DNA of 64,000 bases from contig JAABNQ010000004.1 in the NCBI GenBank assembly GCA_009928435.1, positions 59,606 to 123,605 of the forward strand, given 5' to 3'. A program made the position numbers and the translations under genes. Shown in pieces: positions 1-9,726 of the stretch (its first letter is position 1; each line of letters begins with the position of its first letter). The notes under the pieces were generated by a model. The model was not told where the DNA came from, searched no databases, and worked only from the letters and a program-made list of their open reading frames with translations. Source of the stretch: Bacillus sp. HF117_J1_D (lineage in GTDB: Bacteria; Bacillota; Bacilli; Bacillales; Bacillaceae_C).

Positions 1-654
1 GCGACGATGCTGGAAAAAATGGTCGTATCCTTCGCCTTTGCGCTTGCAGGGTCGCTATTATTTATGCAAATCCTTGACCGCATCAAATTTAAGGATGCGA
101 TTTTTATTCCGTTGGTCGGTCTTATGTTCGGGAATATTTTATCATCGGTAACGACGTTTTTTGCATATCGGGCAAATGTCATTCAAAATATGTCAGCCTG
201 GTTGCAAGGGGACTTTTCCATGATTATGAAAGGGCGATACGAGCTATTGTATGTAAGTATCCCTGTCCTGTTACTTGGCTATTTCTATGCCAATCGGTTT
301 ACTGTTGCTGGCATGGGAGAGGACTTTGCGAAAAATCTGGGGTTATCCTATAAACGGATTGTTAATATTGGATTGATTCTCGTTGCCTTCATTACAACGA
401 CAGTTGTTTTAACGGTGGGCATGATTCCATTTCTCGGCTTAATCATTCCGAATATCGTATCGATTTTTAAAGGTGACCATCTCCAGAAAACACTGCCGCA
501 TACGGCTTTGCTCGGAGCCATATTCTTGCTTATATGTGATATATTGGGGCGTGTCCTCATTTATCCATACGAGATTTCTATCAGCTTAATGGTAGGAATT
601 ATTGGAAGCGCCATTTTCTTATATTTGCTGTTTAGGAGGAAGGCCTATGCGTAA
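1..654 (+). CDS. yclN: Siderophore (petrobactin-type) ABC transporter permease, YclN-like, 5' end outside window
   Basis: Inner-membrane permease of the FecCD/BtuC family that helps import a ferric siderophore. The reading frame is open from base 1, and about 218 codons are visible of a family length near 315, so the N-terminal third lies outside the window. The visible part is strongly hydrophobic with about six membrane segments. It contains the conserved cytoplasmic loop that contacts the ATPase (FLGLIIPNIVSIFKGDH). The next gene, a second FecCD permease, overlaps by 8 bp, and an ATPase gene follows. This is the order of the Bacillus yclNOPQ operon. Family placement is firm. Petrobactin as the substrate is inferred from similarity and gene order. 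Confidence 0.88.
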   Translation, partial: ATMLEKMVVSFAFALAGSLLFMQILDRIKFKDAIFIPLVGLMFGNILSSVTTFFAYRANVIQNMSAWLQGDFSMIMKGRYELLYVSIPVLLLGYFYANRFTVAGMGEDFAKNLGLSYKRIVNIGLILVAFITTTVVLTVGMIPFLGLIIPNIVSIFKGDHLQKTLPHTALLGAIFLLICDILGRVLIYPYEISISLMVGIIGSAIFLYLLFRRKAYA

Positions 655-1597
655 TTCAGTAAAGATGGGCATTCTCTTCCTAATTGCTTTGGGTCTTTGC
701 CTGCTCTATTTGTTTCATGATTTGAATGGAAGCTTTGATTATGCATTACCTCGGCGGGTAATTAAAGTGCTTGCGATGATCATAACAGGTGCAGCGATTG
801 CATATGCAACGGTTATTTTTCAAACAATTACACATAATCGGATATTGACACCAAGTATAATGGGGCTGGATTCTCTCTATTTGCTCATTCAAACATTTTT
901 TATTTTCTTTTTAGGCTCTGAACATATAACAGTTGTAAATAAACAGGTGAACTTTCTACTATCAGTCGCGGCGATGATTATCTTTGCGCTACTCTTGTAT
1001 CGGTTTTTATTTAAAAAAGGGCAGCAGTCGATCTATTTCCTTCTTTTAATAGGAATTATCGTTGGTACATTTTTTCAAAGCATCAGTACCTTTTTGCAAG
1101 TATTGATTGATCCGAATGAATTTTTAATTGTACAAGACCGCATGTTTGCGAGCTTTAACAATGTCAACAGTGATCTTGTATGGTTGTCACTTCTGTTCAT
1201 CCTCGGTGTCTTTGCGATTGGGTGGCGATCTGTCAGCAGCCTGGATGTAATGTCGCTTGGACGTGATGTTGCTATAAATCTTGGGATTCCCTATGATAAA
1301 ACAGCAAGAAAGATGCTTATACTGACCGCCATCCTAATTTCAGTTTCAACGGCGCTCGTTGGCCCGATCACTTTTTTCGGACTAATCGTCGCCAATCTGG
1401 CATATCAGTTTTTCAAGACATACAAACACAGTATTCTCATTACCGGAGCAATCCTATTAAGTGTTATCGCCCTTGTTGGAGGACAGTGGGTTGTGGAACG
1501 GGTGTTCACTTTTTCCACGACGTTAAGCGTTATTATTAACTTTGTTGGCGGCGTTTATTTTCTTTACCTATTGCTTAAGGAGAGTCGATCATCATGA
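647..1597 (+). CDS. yclO: Siderophore (petrobactin-type) ABC transporter permease, YclO-like
   Basis: Second FecCD-family permease of the siderophore importer, 316 aa, with about eight to ten hydrophobic segments. The start is placed at the ATG at 647 because TTTAGGAGGAAGGCCT just upstream supplies a strong ribosome binding site. An upstream start at 602 would add residues with no family match. The C-terminal third has the ATPase-coupling loop (VGPITFFGLIVANLAYQFFK). It overlaps the preceding permease gene by 8 bp and the ATPase gene by 4 bp (ATGA), indicating translational coupling. The two permeases probably form a heterodimer, as in YclN/YclO. Confidence 0.9.
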   Translation: MRNSVKMGILFLIALGLCLLYLFHDLNGSFDYALPRRVIKVLAMIITGAAIAYATVIFQTITHNRILTPSIMGLDSLYLLIQTFFIFFLGSEHITVVNKQVNFLLSVAAMIIFALLLYRFLFKKGQQSIYFLLLIGIIVGTFFQSISTFLQVLIDPNEFLIVQDRMFASFNNVNSDLVWLSLLFILGVFAIGWRSVSSLDVMSLGRDVAINLGIPYDKTARKMLILTAILISVSTALVGPITFFGLIVANLAYQFFKTYKHSILITGAILLSVIALVGGQWVVERVFTFSTTLSVIINFVGGVYFLYLLLKESRSS

Positions 1598-2355
1598 TTG
1601 AAGTCTTGGGATTGTCTAAATTTTATGGCAAGAAAAAAGTGGTTGAAGACGTATCAGTTAAAATTCACAGTGGTCAAATTACGTCATTTATAGGTCCGAA
1701 CGGTGCAGGTAAATCGACCCTTTTATCGATGGTCAGCAGACTATTGGATGCAGATACAGGGGAAGTCCTGCTTGATCAGACAAATATGAATAAAATGAAA
1801 TCCAACGAACTTTCAAAAAGGGTTTCCATTTTAAAGCAATCTAACTATGTGAATGTCAAACTGACAATCAGGGAGCTGGTGTCGTTCGGGAGATATCCGT
1901 ATTCAAAAGGCCGGTTGACGAAAGATGATAAACTTATGGTGGAACAGGCTCTTAAATACATGGAATTAATAGATATCCAAGATTCCTATCTGGATGAATT
2001 GTCAGGCGGTCAACGTCAGAGAGCATTCATTGCAATGGTTATTGCCCAGGATACAGATTATATCCTGCTGGATGAGCCACTGAATAACTTGGACATGAAA
2101 CACTCTGTCCAAATTATGAAAATTTTGCGAAGGCTTGTAGATGAACTGGGGAAAACCGTCGTGATTGTTCTGCATGATATCAACTTTGCCTCCGTTTATT
2201 CCGATAGGGTTGTAGCGATGAAAAATGGAAGAGTAGTGAAAGATGGTCCGACTGAAGAAGTGATTCAGTCGGAAGCACTGAAAGAAATTTACGATATGGA
2301 CATTCCAATTAAAAACTTAAACAACTGCAGAATATGTGTGTATTTTAATTCGTAG
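1594..2355 (+). CDS. yclP: Siderophore ABC transporter ATP-binding protein, YclP-like
   Basis: ATPase that powers the YclNO permeases, 253 aa, cytoplasmic. Walker A is GPNGAGKST near residue 35, the ABC signature is LSGGQRQR near residue 137, Walker B is YILLDEP, and the H-loop is VLHDINFAS. The end (IYDMDIPIKN...RICVYF) matches the expected end of YclP-type proteins, so the gene seems complete. The start overlaps yclO by 4 bp. The stop directly abuts the tail of a truncated binding-protein gene. The transporter may still work with a binding protein encoded elsewhere. Confidence 0.92.
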   Translation: MIEVLGLSKFYGKKKVVEDVSVKIHSGQITSFIGPNGAGKSTLLSMVSRLLDADTGEVLLDQTNMNKMKSNELSKRVSILKQSNYVNVKLTIRELVSFGRYPYSKGRLTKDDKLMVEQALKYMELIDIQDSYLDELSGGQRQRAFIAMVIAQDTDYILLDEPLNNLDMKHSVQIMKILRRLVDELGKTVVIVLHDINFASVYSDRVVAMKNGRVVKDGPTEEVIQSEALKEIYDMDIPIKNLNNCRICVYFNS

Positions 2356-2531
2356 ATGAAGGAAATTTCTGTAAAGATAAAAAGTGGACATTAGAAAATG
2401 ATTTAGTTAAAAAGACAAACGCCTATAAAGATGGAAAAATCACTTATTTGGATGCGGACTACTGGTATCTTTCTGGTGGAGGACTGAAATCCATGAAAGA
2501 AATGGTTAAGAGTGTAGAACAAGCTTTTTAA
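2355..2531 (+). pseudogene. yclQ: Remnant of siderophore-binding lipoprotein gene (yclQ), last ~58 codons only
   Basis: The frame beginning at 2355 is open to a TAA at 2529-2531. It reads as the C-terminal end of a periplasmic-binding-protein-type siderophore lipoprotein, with the segments KTNAYKDGKITYLDADYW, YLSGGGLKSMKEM and VEQAF, the typical ending of FatB/YclQ proteins. There is no start codon with a ribosome site, no signal peptide or lipobox, and none of the first ~260 residues. The remnant begins within one base of the yclP stop. The simplest reading is a deletion that removed the yclP-yclQ spacer and most of yclQ. An assembly collapse is possible but less likely. Confidence 0.8.
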
Positions 2532-2539
2532 TGGAGGGA

Positions 2540-2572
2540 GTCGCTGCAAAGCATGCAGTGGCTTTTCTTTTT
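2540..2572 (+). terminator. Rho-independent terminator after the ycl operon
   Basis: A 9-bp stem (2540-2548 with 2554-2562, two G-U pairs) is followed by CTTTTCTTTTT. It lies just behind the yclQ remnant stop, which fits the end of the original operon. Confidence 0.75.
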
Positions 2573-2965
2573 ATTATTAAAGAGTATAGCTTATTTTCTA
2601 TCATTTTATTTGTTGATGAACCTAAAGTTCTATATAATTATGTTAACATCTAAATAGGTAATGATCGCCTCTACATTACTGCTCCGTGAGGACTTCTTTT
2701 CGAAAAGACCAATTGGAATGCGGTTTCTTCATTTTCCCAAGAATGACGATGACCGATGTGCTGATAATCCCACAACACTACGGATAAAGCAACTTCCTAT
2801 AGATTCTTTTTCTCATGAAAAAAAGTGATTCTAAATCGGTGTGGACTTCATTATTAAATTCTATTTTTCGTCTTGGAATGAATAAACTTTTCCTTATTAT
2901 TTTGAGCATCTGGCTATTGAGCCAATCATCATGACATCATTAGAAGAATGGATGGAGGAATGGCC
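2573..2965. other. Intergenic gap, mostly unassigned
   Basis: About 390 bp without a supportable gene. On the minus strand roughly 30 codons between about 2775 and 2676 read like the end of a membrane protein (STSVIVILGKMKKP), but there is no start and stops lie just upstream, so at most this is a gene relic. No riboswitch was recognised with confidence. Confidence 0.4.
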
Positions 2966-4453
2966 TTGGATTTTACTGTAGAACAAATTGTTTTTATATT
3001 ATCAATTTTACTGATAGTCGGTGTGTTGACAGCAAAGTTCTCCTCGCGTCTTGGAGTACCTTCTTTGGTGCTGTTTATCCTTGTAGGAATGGGTTTAAAT
3101 CGCTTCTTTTATTTTGATAATGTCAAATTGACCACTTTGGTAGGGACCATTGCATTGGTCATCATTTTGTTTGATGGTGGGATTAATACGAAATGGAAGG
3201 ATATGAAGAAGGTCATCGTTCCAGCGGGCTCACTTGCGACTCTTGGCGTTGTTCTTACCACTGTGATTATGGGAACTTTTGCTAAATATATTTTAGGTTT
3301 TAGTTGGCTTGAAGGACTTTTGGTTGGTGCCATTGTTGGTTCGACTGATGCGGCCGCTGTTTTTGCCGCTTTGGGTGAAAGGAATATTCGTTTTAAGTTA
3401 AAAACGACATTGGAAGCTGAGTCTGCATCCAATGACCCAATGGCCATCTTTTTGACTGTTTCCTTGATTGAGTTGATCCAAACGCCAGGTTCTTCCTATT
3501 TTCAGCTTTTGCCAAGTTTCTTTTGGCAAATGGGTTTAGGTCTTGTATTAGGACTGATTTTTGGGAAGGTCTCGGTTTGGGTCATTAACCAGATCAACCT
3601 TGATTCCTCAGGACTTTATCCTGTACTTGCTTTATCATTTGCAACCCTGACATATGGGGTTACAAGTTTAATTCATGCCAGCGGCTTATTGGCTGTGTAT
3701 GTGATGGCAATCATCGTTGGAAATTCTGACTTGACCTATCGTCATTCCATTATTCGTTTTCATGCAGGATCCGCATGGATGATGCAAATCACCATGTTCA
3801 TATTGCTAGGCCTTCTTGTTTTCCCGTCAGATCTGTTAAAAGTTACCTGGCAGGGACTGCTGCTTTCGTTCCTTCTCATGCTTGTGGCAAGGCCGATTAG
3901 CGTTTTTATTACGATGTTGTTTATGAAGTATACGTTTGGAGAAAAGCTGCTTATTTCATGGGCAGGGCTTCGCGGGGCTGTTCCTGTTGTTTTGGCCACC
4001 TATCCATTGGTAGCCGGCATTGAAAATAGTATGCTCATGTTTAATGTAGTATTCTTTGTCGTTTTAACATCTGCCCTATTGCAGGGAGCAACTATCACGC
4101 CGTTAGCAAATGCATTGGGTTTGTCAGAGGGAAACAAAGTGTCGATCCCGCATAGTATTGAATTGGTTTCAATCGGTAAAACAAAAAATGAAATGATGGA
4201 AATCATGCTTGAAGAACAGGCATTATTAGTAGGGAAAAAGATAAAAGATATAGAGTTACCGGAGGAATCGCTTATTTCTGCTATCATCAGGGATGAAACG
4301 CTTGTTACTCCAAAAGGGGATACAACGTTGCAAGGAAAGGATATATTGTATATTCTTGTAGCGAAGAAAAAACGCGAGAAGGTAAAAGCAATATTCCAGG
4401 AAGTTGCTTTAGAATCGACGCCTGAACCTAAGTTTAAAGAAGATGCCACTTAA
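2966..4453 (+). CDS. K+/Na+:H+ antiporter with TrkA-C domain (NhaP2/CvrA type)
   Basis: Integral membrane cation:proton antiporter of the CPA1 family, about 495 aa with 12-13 membrane segments. The family motif GSTDAAAVF lies near residue 125 and a SNDPMAIF stretch near residue 155. A cytoplasmic TrkA-C (RCK-C) regulatory domain covers about residues 395-480. TTG at 2966 is preferred because GGAGGA (2954-2959) sits six bases upstream. The ATG codons at 2948 and 2960 lack a properly spaced site. The protein then begins MDFTVEQIVF, like NhaP2 proteins. The likely role is export of K+ or Na+ in ionic homeostasis. The ion preference cannot be read from the sequence. Confidence 0.88.
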   Translation: MDFTVEQIVFILSILLIVGVLTAKFSSRLGVPSLVLFILVGMGLNRFFYFDNVKLTTLVGTIALVIILFDGGINTKWKDMKKVIVPAGSLATLGVVLTTVIMGTFAKYILGFSWLEGLLVGAIVGSTDAAAVFAALGERNIRFKLKTTLEAESASNDPMAIFLTVSLIELIQTPGSSYFQLLPSFFWQMGLGLVLGLIFGKVSVWVINQINLDSSGLYPVLALSFATLTYGVTSLIHASGLLAVYVMAIIVGNSDLTYRHSIIRFHAGSAWMMQITMFILLGLLVFPSDLLKVTWQGLLLSFLLMLVARPISVFITMLFMKYTFGEKLLISWAGLRGAVPVVLATYPLVAGIENSMLMFNVVFFVVLTSALLQGATITPLANALGLSEGNKVSIPHSIELVSIGKTKNEMMEIMLEEQALLVGKKIKDIELPEESLISAIIRDETLVTPKGDTTLQGKDILYILVAKKKREKVKAIFQEVALESTPEPKFKEDAT

Positions 4454-4463
4454 TTGTTTAAAA

Positions 4464-4488
4464 AACGCTGCCGCAGCAGCGTTTTATT
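4464..4488. terminator. Bidirectional terminator between antiporter and MFS genes
   Basis: AACGCTGC (4464-4471) pairs perfectly with GCAGCGTT (4476-4483) around a CGCA loop. An A-run precedes and a T-run follows, so it can end both convergent transcripts. Confidence 0.85.
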
Positions 4489-5752
4489 CCAGCGCCGGAT
4501 TTGCTCTCGGTGCTTTTGTTCCTTTTTCTGGCTTGATGGCCATAAACGCTAGAATAGCCGAAACAGCACTTAACCCAGCCAATAGGAAGATCATACTTTT
4601 ACTTCCTTGATTCATCATGATGGCGATGACAGGAGGTCCTGCTGCGACTCCCGCAAACCTCATGGAACTGAATATTGAAGTGATGGTTCCGCGCATTTCT
4701 TTTTCAATACTTTGGGTCAAAATAGCGTCAAGGCAAGGGAGAGCAGCTCCGATACCAATTCCACACAGTGAAAAAATCGAAATTAAAAAAATGAATTTTT
4801 TCGACAACAACGCTGTGATTATCATACTCCCCATTAAAACGATTCCGAAAAAAGAAACCCATTTCATCCTTTGTAGACTATCATTAATCCATTTGCCAGC
4901 AGTAAAAGAGGCAATACAAAGTGTGGCAAGAGGTATGGAAAGTAACAGTCCTTTTTTGATGCCATCAAATCCATAGTTATCTTCCAAAATGGCCGATAAG
5001 TAAAAAAGCATACCAAATAGCACAAACATCAGAATGGCGCCAATGAGGAATACAGCAGTAAGCCACCGCCAGTGTTCCTTAAAAATTTTTTTAATATTCT
5101 TGAGGAATCGACCAAAAGAGAGTTCATGCTGATCTCCTTTTGGCTTTTTAACCAGTATCATGATTAGTAAGACTGAAATAAGCGAAAATATAGGTATGGA
5201 CAAAAATGGAAGGAACCAAAGGATTCCTGCAAGGAAAGAACCTAAAATGGGACTTAACACTTTTCCAAAAGTATTGGATGTCTCTACTACACCCAAAGTG
5301 GCACTTACGTCCTTATCCCTCTTAAACATATCCCCAATAAGTGGAAGTACGATAGGGAAGGCCCCTGCCGCCCCAACCCCCTGCAAAATTCTTCCGCACA
5401 GAATCATGAAGTAAGGTGAATCCATTTTCCATGCTGCCCATCCTGAAATAAGTCCCCCGATGCCTGTAATAACCAAGGATGGAATGATAATAATTTTTCT
5501 GCCGAATTTATCTGATAAAAATCCAGCTATAGGAATCAGAAAGATTGCCACTATTGAATAGACAGTGATCATAAGACTGGATTGCAGTTTCGTAATATCA
5601 AGCTTTTTTTCCATTAAGGGCAATACAGGAATAAGCATGGAGTTGCCCAATGTCATAATAAGTGGAATAGATGCGATGGATACAAGGGACCACTTTTTTT
5701 CTGCCAGCTCACTATCTGAACGGCCAAATTCCAATTTGTCGAATGTAGTCAT
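4484..5752 (-). CDS. MFS transporter (drug-efflux type)
   Basis: Major facilitator superfamily protein of about 422 aa with 12 membrane segments. The motif GFLSDKFGRKIIIIP between segments 2 and 3 is the classic MFS motif A, and GRILQGVGAAGAFPIV is the family segment typical of 12-segment proton-driven multidrug exporters. The start is the ATG at 5752, preceded by GAAAGGAAATAGC. A TTG 15 bases upstream overlaps that ribosome site and is unlikely. The gene is convergent with the antiporter and stands alone. The substrate is unknown. Export of a toxic compound is the usual role of close families, but this is inference. Confidence 0.85.
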   Translation of the reverse strand: MTTFDKLEFGRSDSELAEKKWSLVSIASIPLIMTLGNSMLIPVLPLMEKKLDITKLQSSLMITVYSIVAIFLIPIAGFLSDKFGRKIIIIPSLVITGIGGLISGWAAWKMDSPYFMILCGRILQGVGAAGAFPIVLPLIGDMFKRDKDVSATLGVVETSNTFGKVLSPILGSFLAGILWFLPFLSIPIFSLISVLLIMILVKKPKGDQHELSFGRFLKNIKKIFKEHWRWLTAVFLIGAILMFVLFGMLFYLSAILEDNYGFDGIKKGLLLSIPLATLCIASFTAGKWINDSLQRMKWVSFFGIVLMGSMIITALLSKKFIFLISIFSLCGIGIGAALPCLDAILTQSIEKEMRGTITSIFSSMRFAGVAAGPPVIAIMMNQGSKSMIFLLAGLSAVSAILAFMAIKPEKGTKAPRANPALE

Positions 5753-5846
5753 GCTATTTCCTTTCAAAGTATGGTATCAATACTTAATATGGCTCGACTT
5801 TTACTTTTTATCACAACATTTTTCAGGAAAAGTGGGGAGAGTCTTT

Positions 5847-6317
5847 TTATAATTTTTCGGAAATATCTACTTCTGTATATTGTAGGTCTACGTTCTTTGG
5901 AATTTGCACTTCAAGAATAAGGTCTTTCACCAATGCTGTCGCACCTTTCCTTTTAACGAGACAAGGAAGAGTGATGGTATGTCGATCTCCAATTTCGTGA
6001 AAATTCTCGATAATAGCTTGATTGGATGTATGGAAGAATTTCAACTGATCTTGTTGCTCTTCACTTTGTAATTTTATTCGTATGAACACATAATCGAATG
6101 TTTCAAAAACATCTACATCTAGTTTGGTTTGTTGGTCTTGATTAGTGGTTGAGACATTAAAGGGGGTTGCTGTTTCTGTTTCGGCTGAATTTTCCCACTG
6201 GGAGGGGATATATTTTTTAATCATTTCATTGACATATGACTGGATATCCGCTGGCTTCATTTGCTCAGTCATCTTTTTTAAATCATCATTAAATGGAAAT
6301 TTTCCCCACGGAAACAC
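5847..6317 (-). CDS. Hsp20/alpha-crystallin-like spore protein (GerT/CotP-like)
   Basis: 156-aa soluble protein. The C-terminal half (about residues 65-156) has the beta-rich pattern of the alpha-crystallin fold (DVDVFETFDYVFIRIKL, HTITLPCLVKRKGA, LILEVQIPK). The N-terminus is Pro/Trp/Phe rich (MFPWGKFPF) and followed by a helical stretch. Such Hsp20-like proteins in Bacillus include spore coat and germination factors (GerT, CotP, CotM), and that is the suggested role. The start is GTG at 6317 behind AAGGGGGTGG. A general small heat-shock chaperone is the alternative. Confidence 0.6.
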   Translation of the reverse strand: MFPWGKFPFNDDLKKMTEQMKPADIQSYVNEMIKKYIPSQWENSAETETATPFNVSTTNQDQQTKLDVDVFETFDYVFIRIKLQSEEQQDQLKFFHTSNQAIIENFHEIGDRHTITLPCLVKRKGATALVKDLILEVQIPKNVDLQYTEVDISEKL

Positions 6318-6702
6318 TCAACCACCCCCTTGAATAAATCATAATAGTATATGCGTAATAGGTGAGCGTGTAACAAACGAAAAGAAAGGTAAGAAAATAG
6401 AGCCATTATATTTGAATTTTTCTTGAAGAGTAGTAAGATTGTATATGGAAAAAATGACACAAAAATGTAACAGGTTCATGATGGAACTTTGTTAAAAGAT
6501 GAGCATAACCCAGTCTGCATGCAGAACTTGACTGAATTTGTCTAAAAGATGACATTTATCTTTTACTAAATTGTTTGCAGTGATAAAATGGAATTGCACT
6601 TAAGGTTTGATTAGATTGACCCACGTTTTTTTGACCGGGATTACAAAGATATAACCGGTTTAAAAATAAATTAAGAGCTTCATGATGGAGGTTTTTTAAC
6701 AA
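6318..6702. other. odhA upstream region with duplicated initiation segment and possible 10-aa leader frame
   Basis: Between the spore-protein gene and odhA. The stretch 6475-6505 resembles the odhA ribosome-site and start region at 6679-6709 (both begin TTCATGATGGA, then a T-rich spacer with TTAA, then ATGAGCA). From the upstream copy, ATG 6499 opens an 11-codon frame that stops at 6529-6531 (MSITQSACRT). A 7-bp hairpin (AAAAGAT / ATCTTTT, 6544-6564) lies between the copies. No clear promoter was assigned. Confidence 0.4.
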
Positions 6703-9549
6703 ATGAGCAGACAAGCGTCTTATCAAGATTCGCCTTGGGCGCAGTTTTCGGGACCGAATCTTGGTTATGTAATGGAGTTGTATGAACAATACCTCAAAGA
6801 TCCTGATAGCGTCGATCCTGAAATGAGGGCGGCTTTTGATCAATGGGGGGCTCCGGCTACAGCAAGGCAGGTTGAAACAACTGAAGGTCAGGCGGATGTC
6901 TCATTCCAAATGCCTGCGACACACAATCGATTGAGCAAACTTGTTGCCGCGGTCAAATATGCGGATAATATTCGTACTTATGGCCACCTGATAGCGGATA
7001 TCAATCCGATCCGCCGAAAGGAAAAGAATACAAGAAGGCTTGAACTTTCAGAGTACAATCTGACAGAACAAGACTTAAAACAAATTCCGGCATCATTTAT
7101 TTCTCCAAATGCTCCATCTAATTTGAAAGACGGGCTTGATGCAATCAATCATTTAAAAGAAGTATATACAAAAAAACTTGCGTTTGAATATAATCATGTC
7201 CATGAATTGGACGAAAGGAACTGGCTGCAGCAAAAAATCGAAGAAAGCGGTTATTACACAAAGCTAAGTAAAGAAAGAAAAATTAACTTATTTACACGCC
7301 TGGCGGAAGTAGAGGGATTTGAAAAATTCATTCATCGAACTTTCGTAGGTCAGAAACGATTTTCTGTGGAAGGATTGGAGACGCTGATTCCTTTAATGGA
7401 TGAGGTCATTAGTCTAGCTGTAGAGACCGGTACTAGGACAGTAAATATTGGAATGGCACACAGAGGCCGTCTAAATGTTTTGGCCCATGTACTTCAAAAA
7501 CCATATAAATTGATTTTCTCTGAATTTCAACAAGCACCTAATAAAGAACTCATTCCGTCTGAAGGTTCGATTGGTATCACATATGGATGGACTGGAGACG
7601 TGAAGTATCACCTTGGGGCTGACAGAAAGTTGCAGCGCGGTACGACCGCGACAACCAGAATCACGCTTGCGAATAACCCAAGTCATCTGGAAGTGATCAA
7701 CCCTATCGTGGACGGGTTTACACGAGCAGCCCAGGAAGATCGTAATATTCAGGGTTATCCAAAACAGGATTTGGACAACTGTCTTGCAATCGTTGTTCAT
7801 GGTGACGCAGCTTTCCCTGGTGAGGGAATCGTTCAGGAGACTCTAAATATGGGGCGTTTGAAAGGGTACAATACAGGCGGCTCCATACATATCATCGCCA
7901 ATAATATGATTGGATTTACGACCGAAAGCAGCGACTCGCGTTCAACCTTATATGCTTCAGACGTCGCAAAAGGTTTTGAAATTCCGATTGTTCACGTAAA
8001 TGCGGACGATCCAGAGGCAGTACTGGCTGCATCCGTTTTAGCACATGAATATCGCCAGGCTTTCCATAAGGACTTCATTATCGATTTGGTCGGTTACCGC
8101 CGATTTGGTCATAATGAAATGGACGAGCCAATGGTTACCAATCCGCTTATGTACAATATCATTAAGAACCACCCTACTTCTAAAGAAGTCTATGCGGATA
8201 AATTGGTCCAAGAAGGACTTTTAACAAAAGAAGAAATTGACAAAGTTGATAAGGAAGTACAAGCAAACCTGCAAAAGGCATATGATAATCTTCCTAAAGT
8301 GAATGGCAATCCGGATATCGTCATGAACCCTCCAAAAAATGTTGTGAAAAAGCTTCCAAAAATCGATACATCAGTTAAGATGGATGACTTGGAAACAATC
8401 AACAGGGAATTGATCACATGGCCAGAAGATTTCAATGTCTTTCCTAGGCTTAAACGAATTTTGCAAAGAAGAGCAAATGTAATTACTGAAAATGGAAAAA
8501 TAGATTGGGCACACGCTGAAGCTCTTGCTTTCGGATCCATCCTAAAGGACGGCACACCGTTAAGAATGACTGGGCAAGATTCACAGCGGGGTACCTTCGC
8601 ACAAAGGAACCTAGTACTGCATGATATCAATACGGGTGAAGAATATATTCCAATGCATCACTTATCCGATGTAAATTCATCATTTGCCCTATATAATAGT
8701 TCTTTAACTGAAGGTGGGGTAGTCGGATTTGAATACGGCTATAATGTCTTTGCTCCAGAAACCTTGGTTATTTGGGAAGCTCAGTTTGGTGACTTCGCGA
8801 ATATGGCACAGGTCTATTTTGACCAATTCATCGCATCCGGCAGAGCTAAATGGGGGCAGAAGTCAGGATTAGTTATGCTTTTGCCGCATGGTTATGAAGG
8901 TCAGGGACCAGAACACTCAAGCGGACGAGTGGAAAGATTCCTCCAGAGCGCTGCTGAGAATAACTGGATTGTTGCCAACTTATCTAATGCTGCTCAATAT
9001 TTCCATATCTTAAGAAGACAAGCAGCGATCTTGAACAAGGAAGAAGTGAAGCCACTTGTCATTATGACGCCGAAGAGCTTACTCCGTCATCCGCTTGCTT
9101 CCGTTGAAGTTGAGGAATTAGCGCAAGGCTCCTTCAAGTCGGTCATAGAACAATCGGGCTTGGGAGAAAGCTATGATGCAGTTGAGAGAATTGCACTTTG
9201 CAGTGGTAAAATAGCGATTGATTTGGAAGAGCAGTTGAAAAATGAAACAGATGTGGATTGGCTTCATATTTTGAGAGTCGAAGAGCTCTATCCATTCCCG
9301 AAAAAGGAAATTGCAGAAATTATATCCAGATACCCGAATCTGAAGGAAATTGTTTGGGTGCAAGAGGAGCCGAAGAATATGGGCGGCTGGCTTCACGTAA
9401 TTTCTTATATAAGGGAAATTAGGCCTGAAGGTGTTGGTATTAAATATGAAGGACGCCGGAGAAGATCAAGCCCAGCAGAGGGTGATCCAACGGCACATAG
9501 AAAAGCTCAGAGCCGTATTGTACAGTCAGTGTTTACAAAATCAGAATGA
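6703..9549 (+). CDS. odhA: 2-oxoglutarate dehydrogenase E1 component
   Basis: Thiamine-diphosphate-dependent E1 of the 2-oxoglutarate dehydrogenase complex (TCA cycle): decarboxylates 2-oxoglutarate and passes the succinyl group to E2 lipoate. 948 aa, full length for Bacillus OdhA. The N-terminus ([21 protein letters not shown]) is the E1 N-terminal E2-docking region. The ThDP/Mg site is GDAAFPGEG near residue 366, and the transketolase-like pyrimidine domain with [14 protein letters not shown] lies near residues 725-740. ATG 6703 follows GGAGG with an 11-base spacer. odhB lies 177 bp downstream in the usual operon order. Confidence 0.97.
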   Translation: MSRQASYQDSPWAQFSGPNLGYVMELYEQYLKDPDSVDPEMRAAFDQWGAPATARQVETTEGQADVSFQMPATHNRLSKLVAAVKYADNIRTYGHLIADINPIRRKEKNTRRLELSEYNLTEQDLKQIPASFISPNAPSNLKDGLDAINHLKEVYTKKLAFEYNHVHELDERNWLQQKIEESGYYTKLSKERKINLFTRLAEVEGFEKFIHRTFVGQKRFSVEGLETLIPLMDEVISLAVETGTRTVNIGMAHRGRLNVLAHVLQKPYKLIFSEFQQAPNKELIPSEGSIGITYGWTGDVKYHLGADRKLQRGTTATTRITLANNPSHLEVINPIVDGFTRAAQEDRNIQGYPKQDLDNCLAIVVHGDAAFPGEGIVQETLNMGRLKGYNTGGSIHIIANNMIGFTTESSDSRSTLYASDVAKGFEIPIVHVNADDPEAVLAASVLAHEYRQAFHKDFIIDLVGYRRFGHNEMDEPMVTNPLMYNIIKNHPTSKEVYADKLVQEGLLTKEEIDKVDKEVQANLQKAYDNLPKVNGNPDIVMNPPKNVVKKLPKIDTSVKMDDLETINRELITWPEDFNVFPRLKRILQRRANVITENGKIDWAHAEALAFGSILKDGTPLRMTGQDSQRGTFAQRNLVLHDINTGEEYIPMHHLSDVNSSFALYNSSLTEGGVVGFEYGYNVFAPETLVIWEAQFGDFANMAQVYFDQFIASGRAKWGQKSGLVMLLPHGYEGQGPEHSSGRVERFLQSAAENNWIVANLSNAAQYFHILRRQAAILNKEEVKPLVIMTPKSLLRHPLASVEVEELAQGSFKSVIEQSGLGESYDAVERIALCSGKIAIDLEEQLKNETDVDWLHILRVEELYPFPKKEIAEIISRYPNLKEIVWVQEEPKNMGGWLHVISYIREIRPEGVGIKYEGRRRRSSPAEGDPTAHRKAQSRIVQSVFTKSE

Positions 9550-9726
9550 TTTTTGAGATAGAAAACCATTTGGGTAACTGATTTAATGAGGATGGATAAA
9601 TGGGAGAGCTTTAGGCGCATCAAACATGAGAGAGGAAAAGTTTTCATTAATGTTGCTAAATCCAGTCTTCTGCTAGTCGTCTTTCGCTTTTCTATATCAT
9701 CCGCAAACATTAGAGGAGGAAATAAA

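Noticed and set aside
2640..2800. Possible M-box or other metal riboswitch before the cation antiporter
   Set aside because: A few strings (CTGCTCC, TCGAAAAGACC, CCAATTGG) recall an M-box, but the order of conserved parts and pairing could not be confirmed. An Rfam scan would decide.
9586..9726. 47-residue extension of odhB
   Set aside because: No E2 protein has it. AGAGGAGG and GTG 9727 give the exact lipoyl-domain start.
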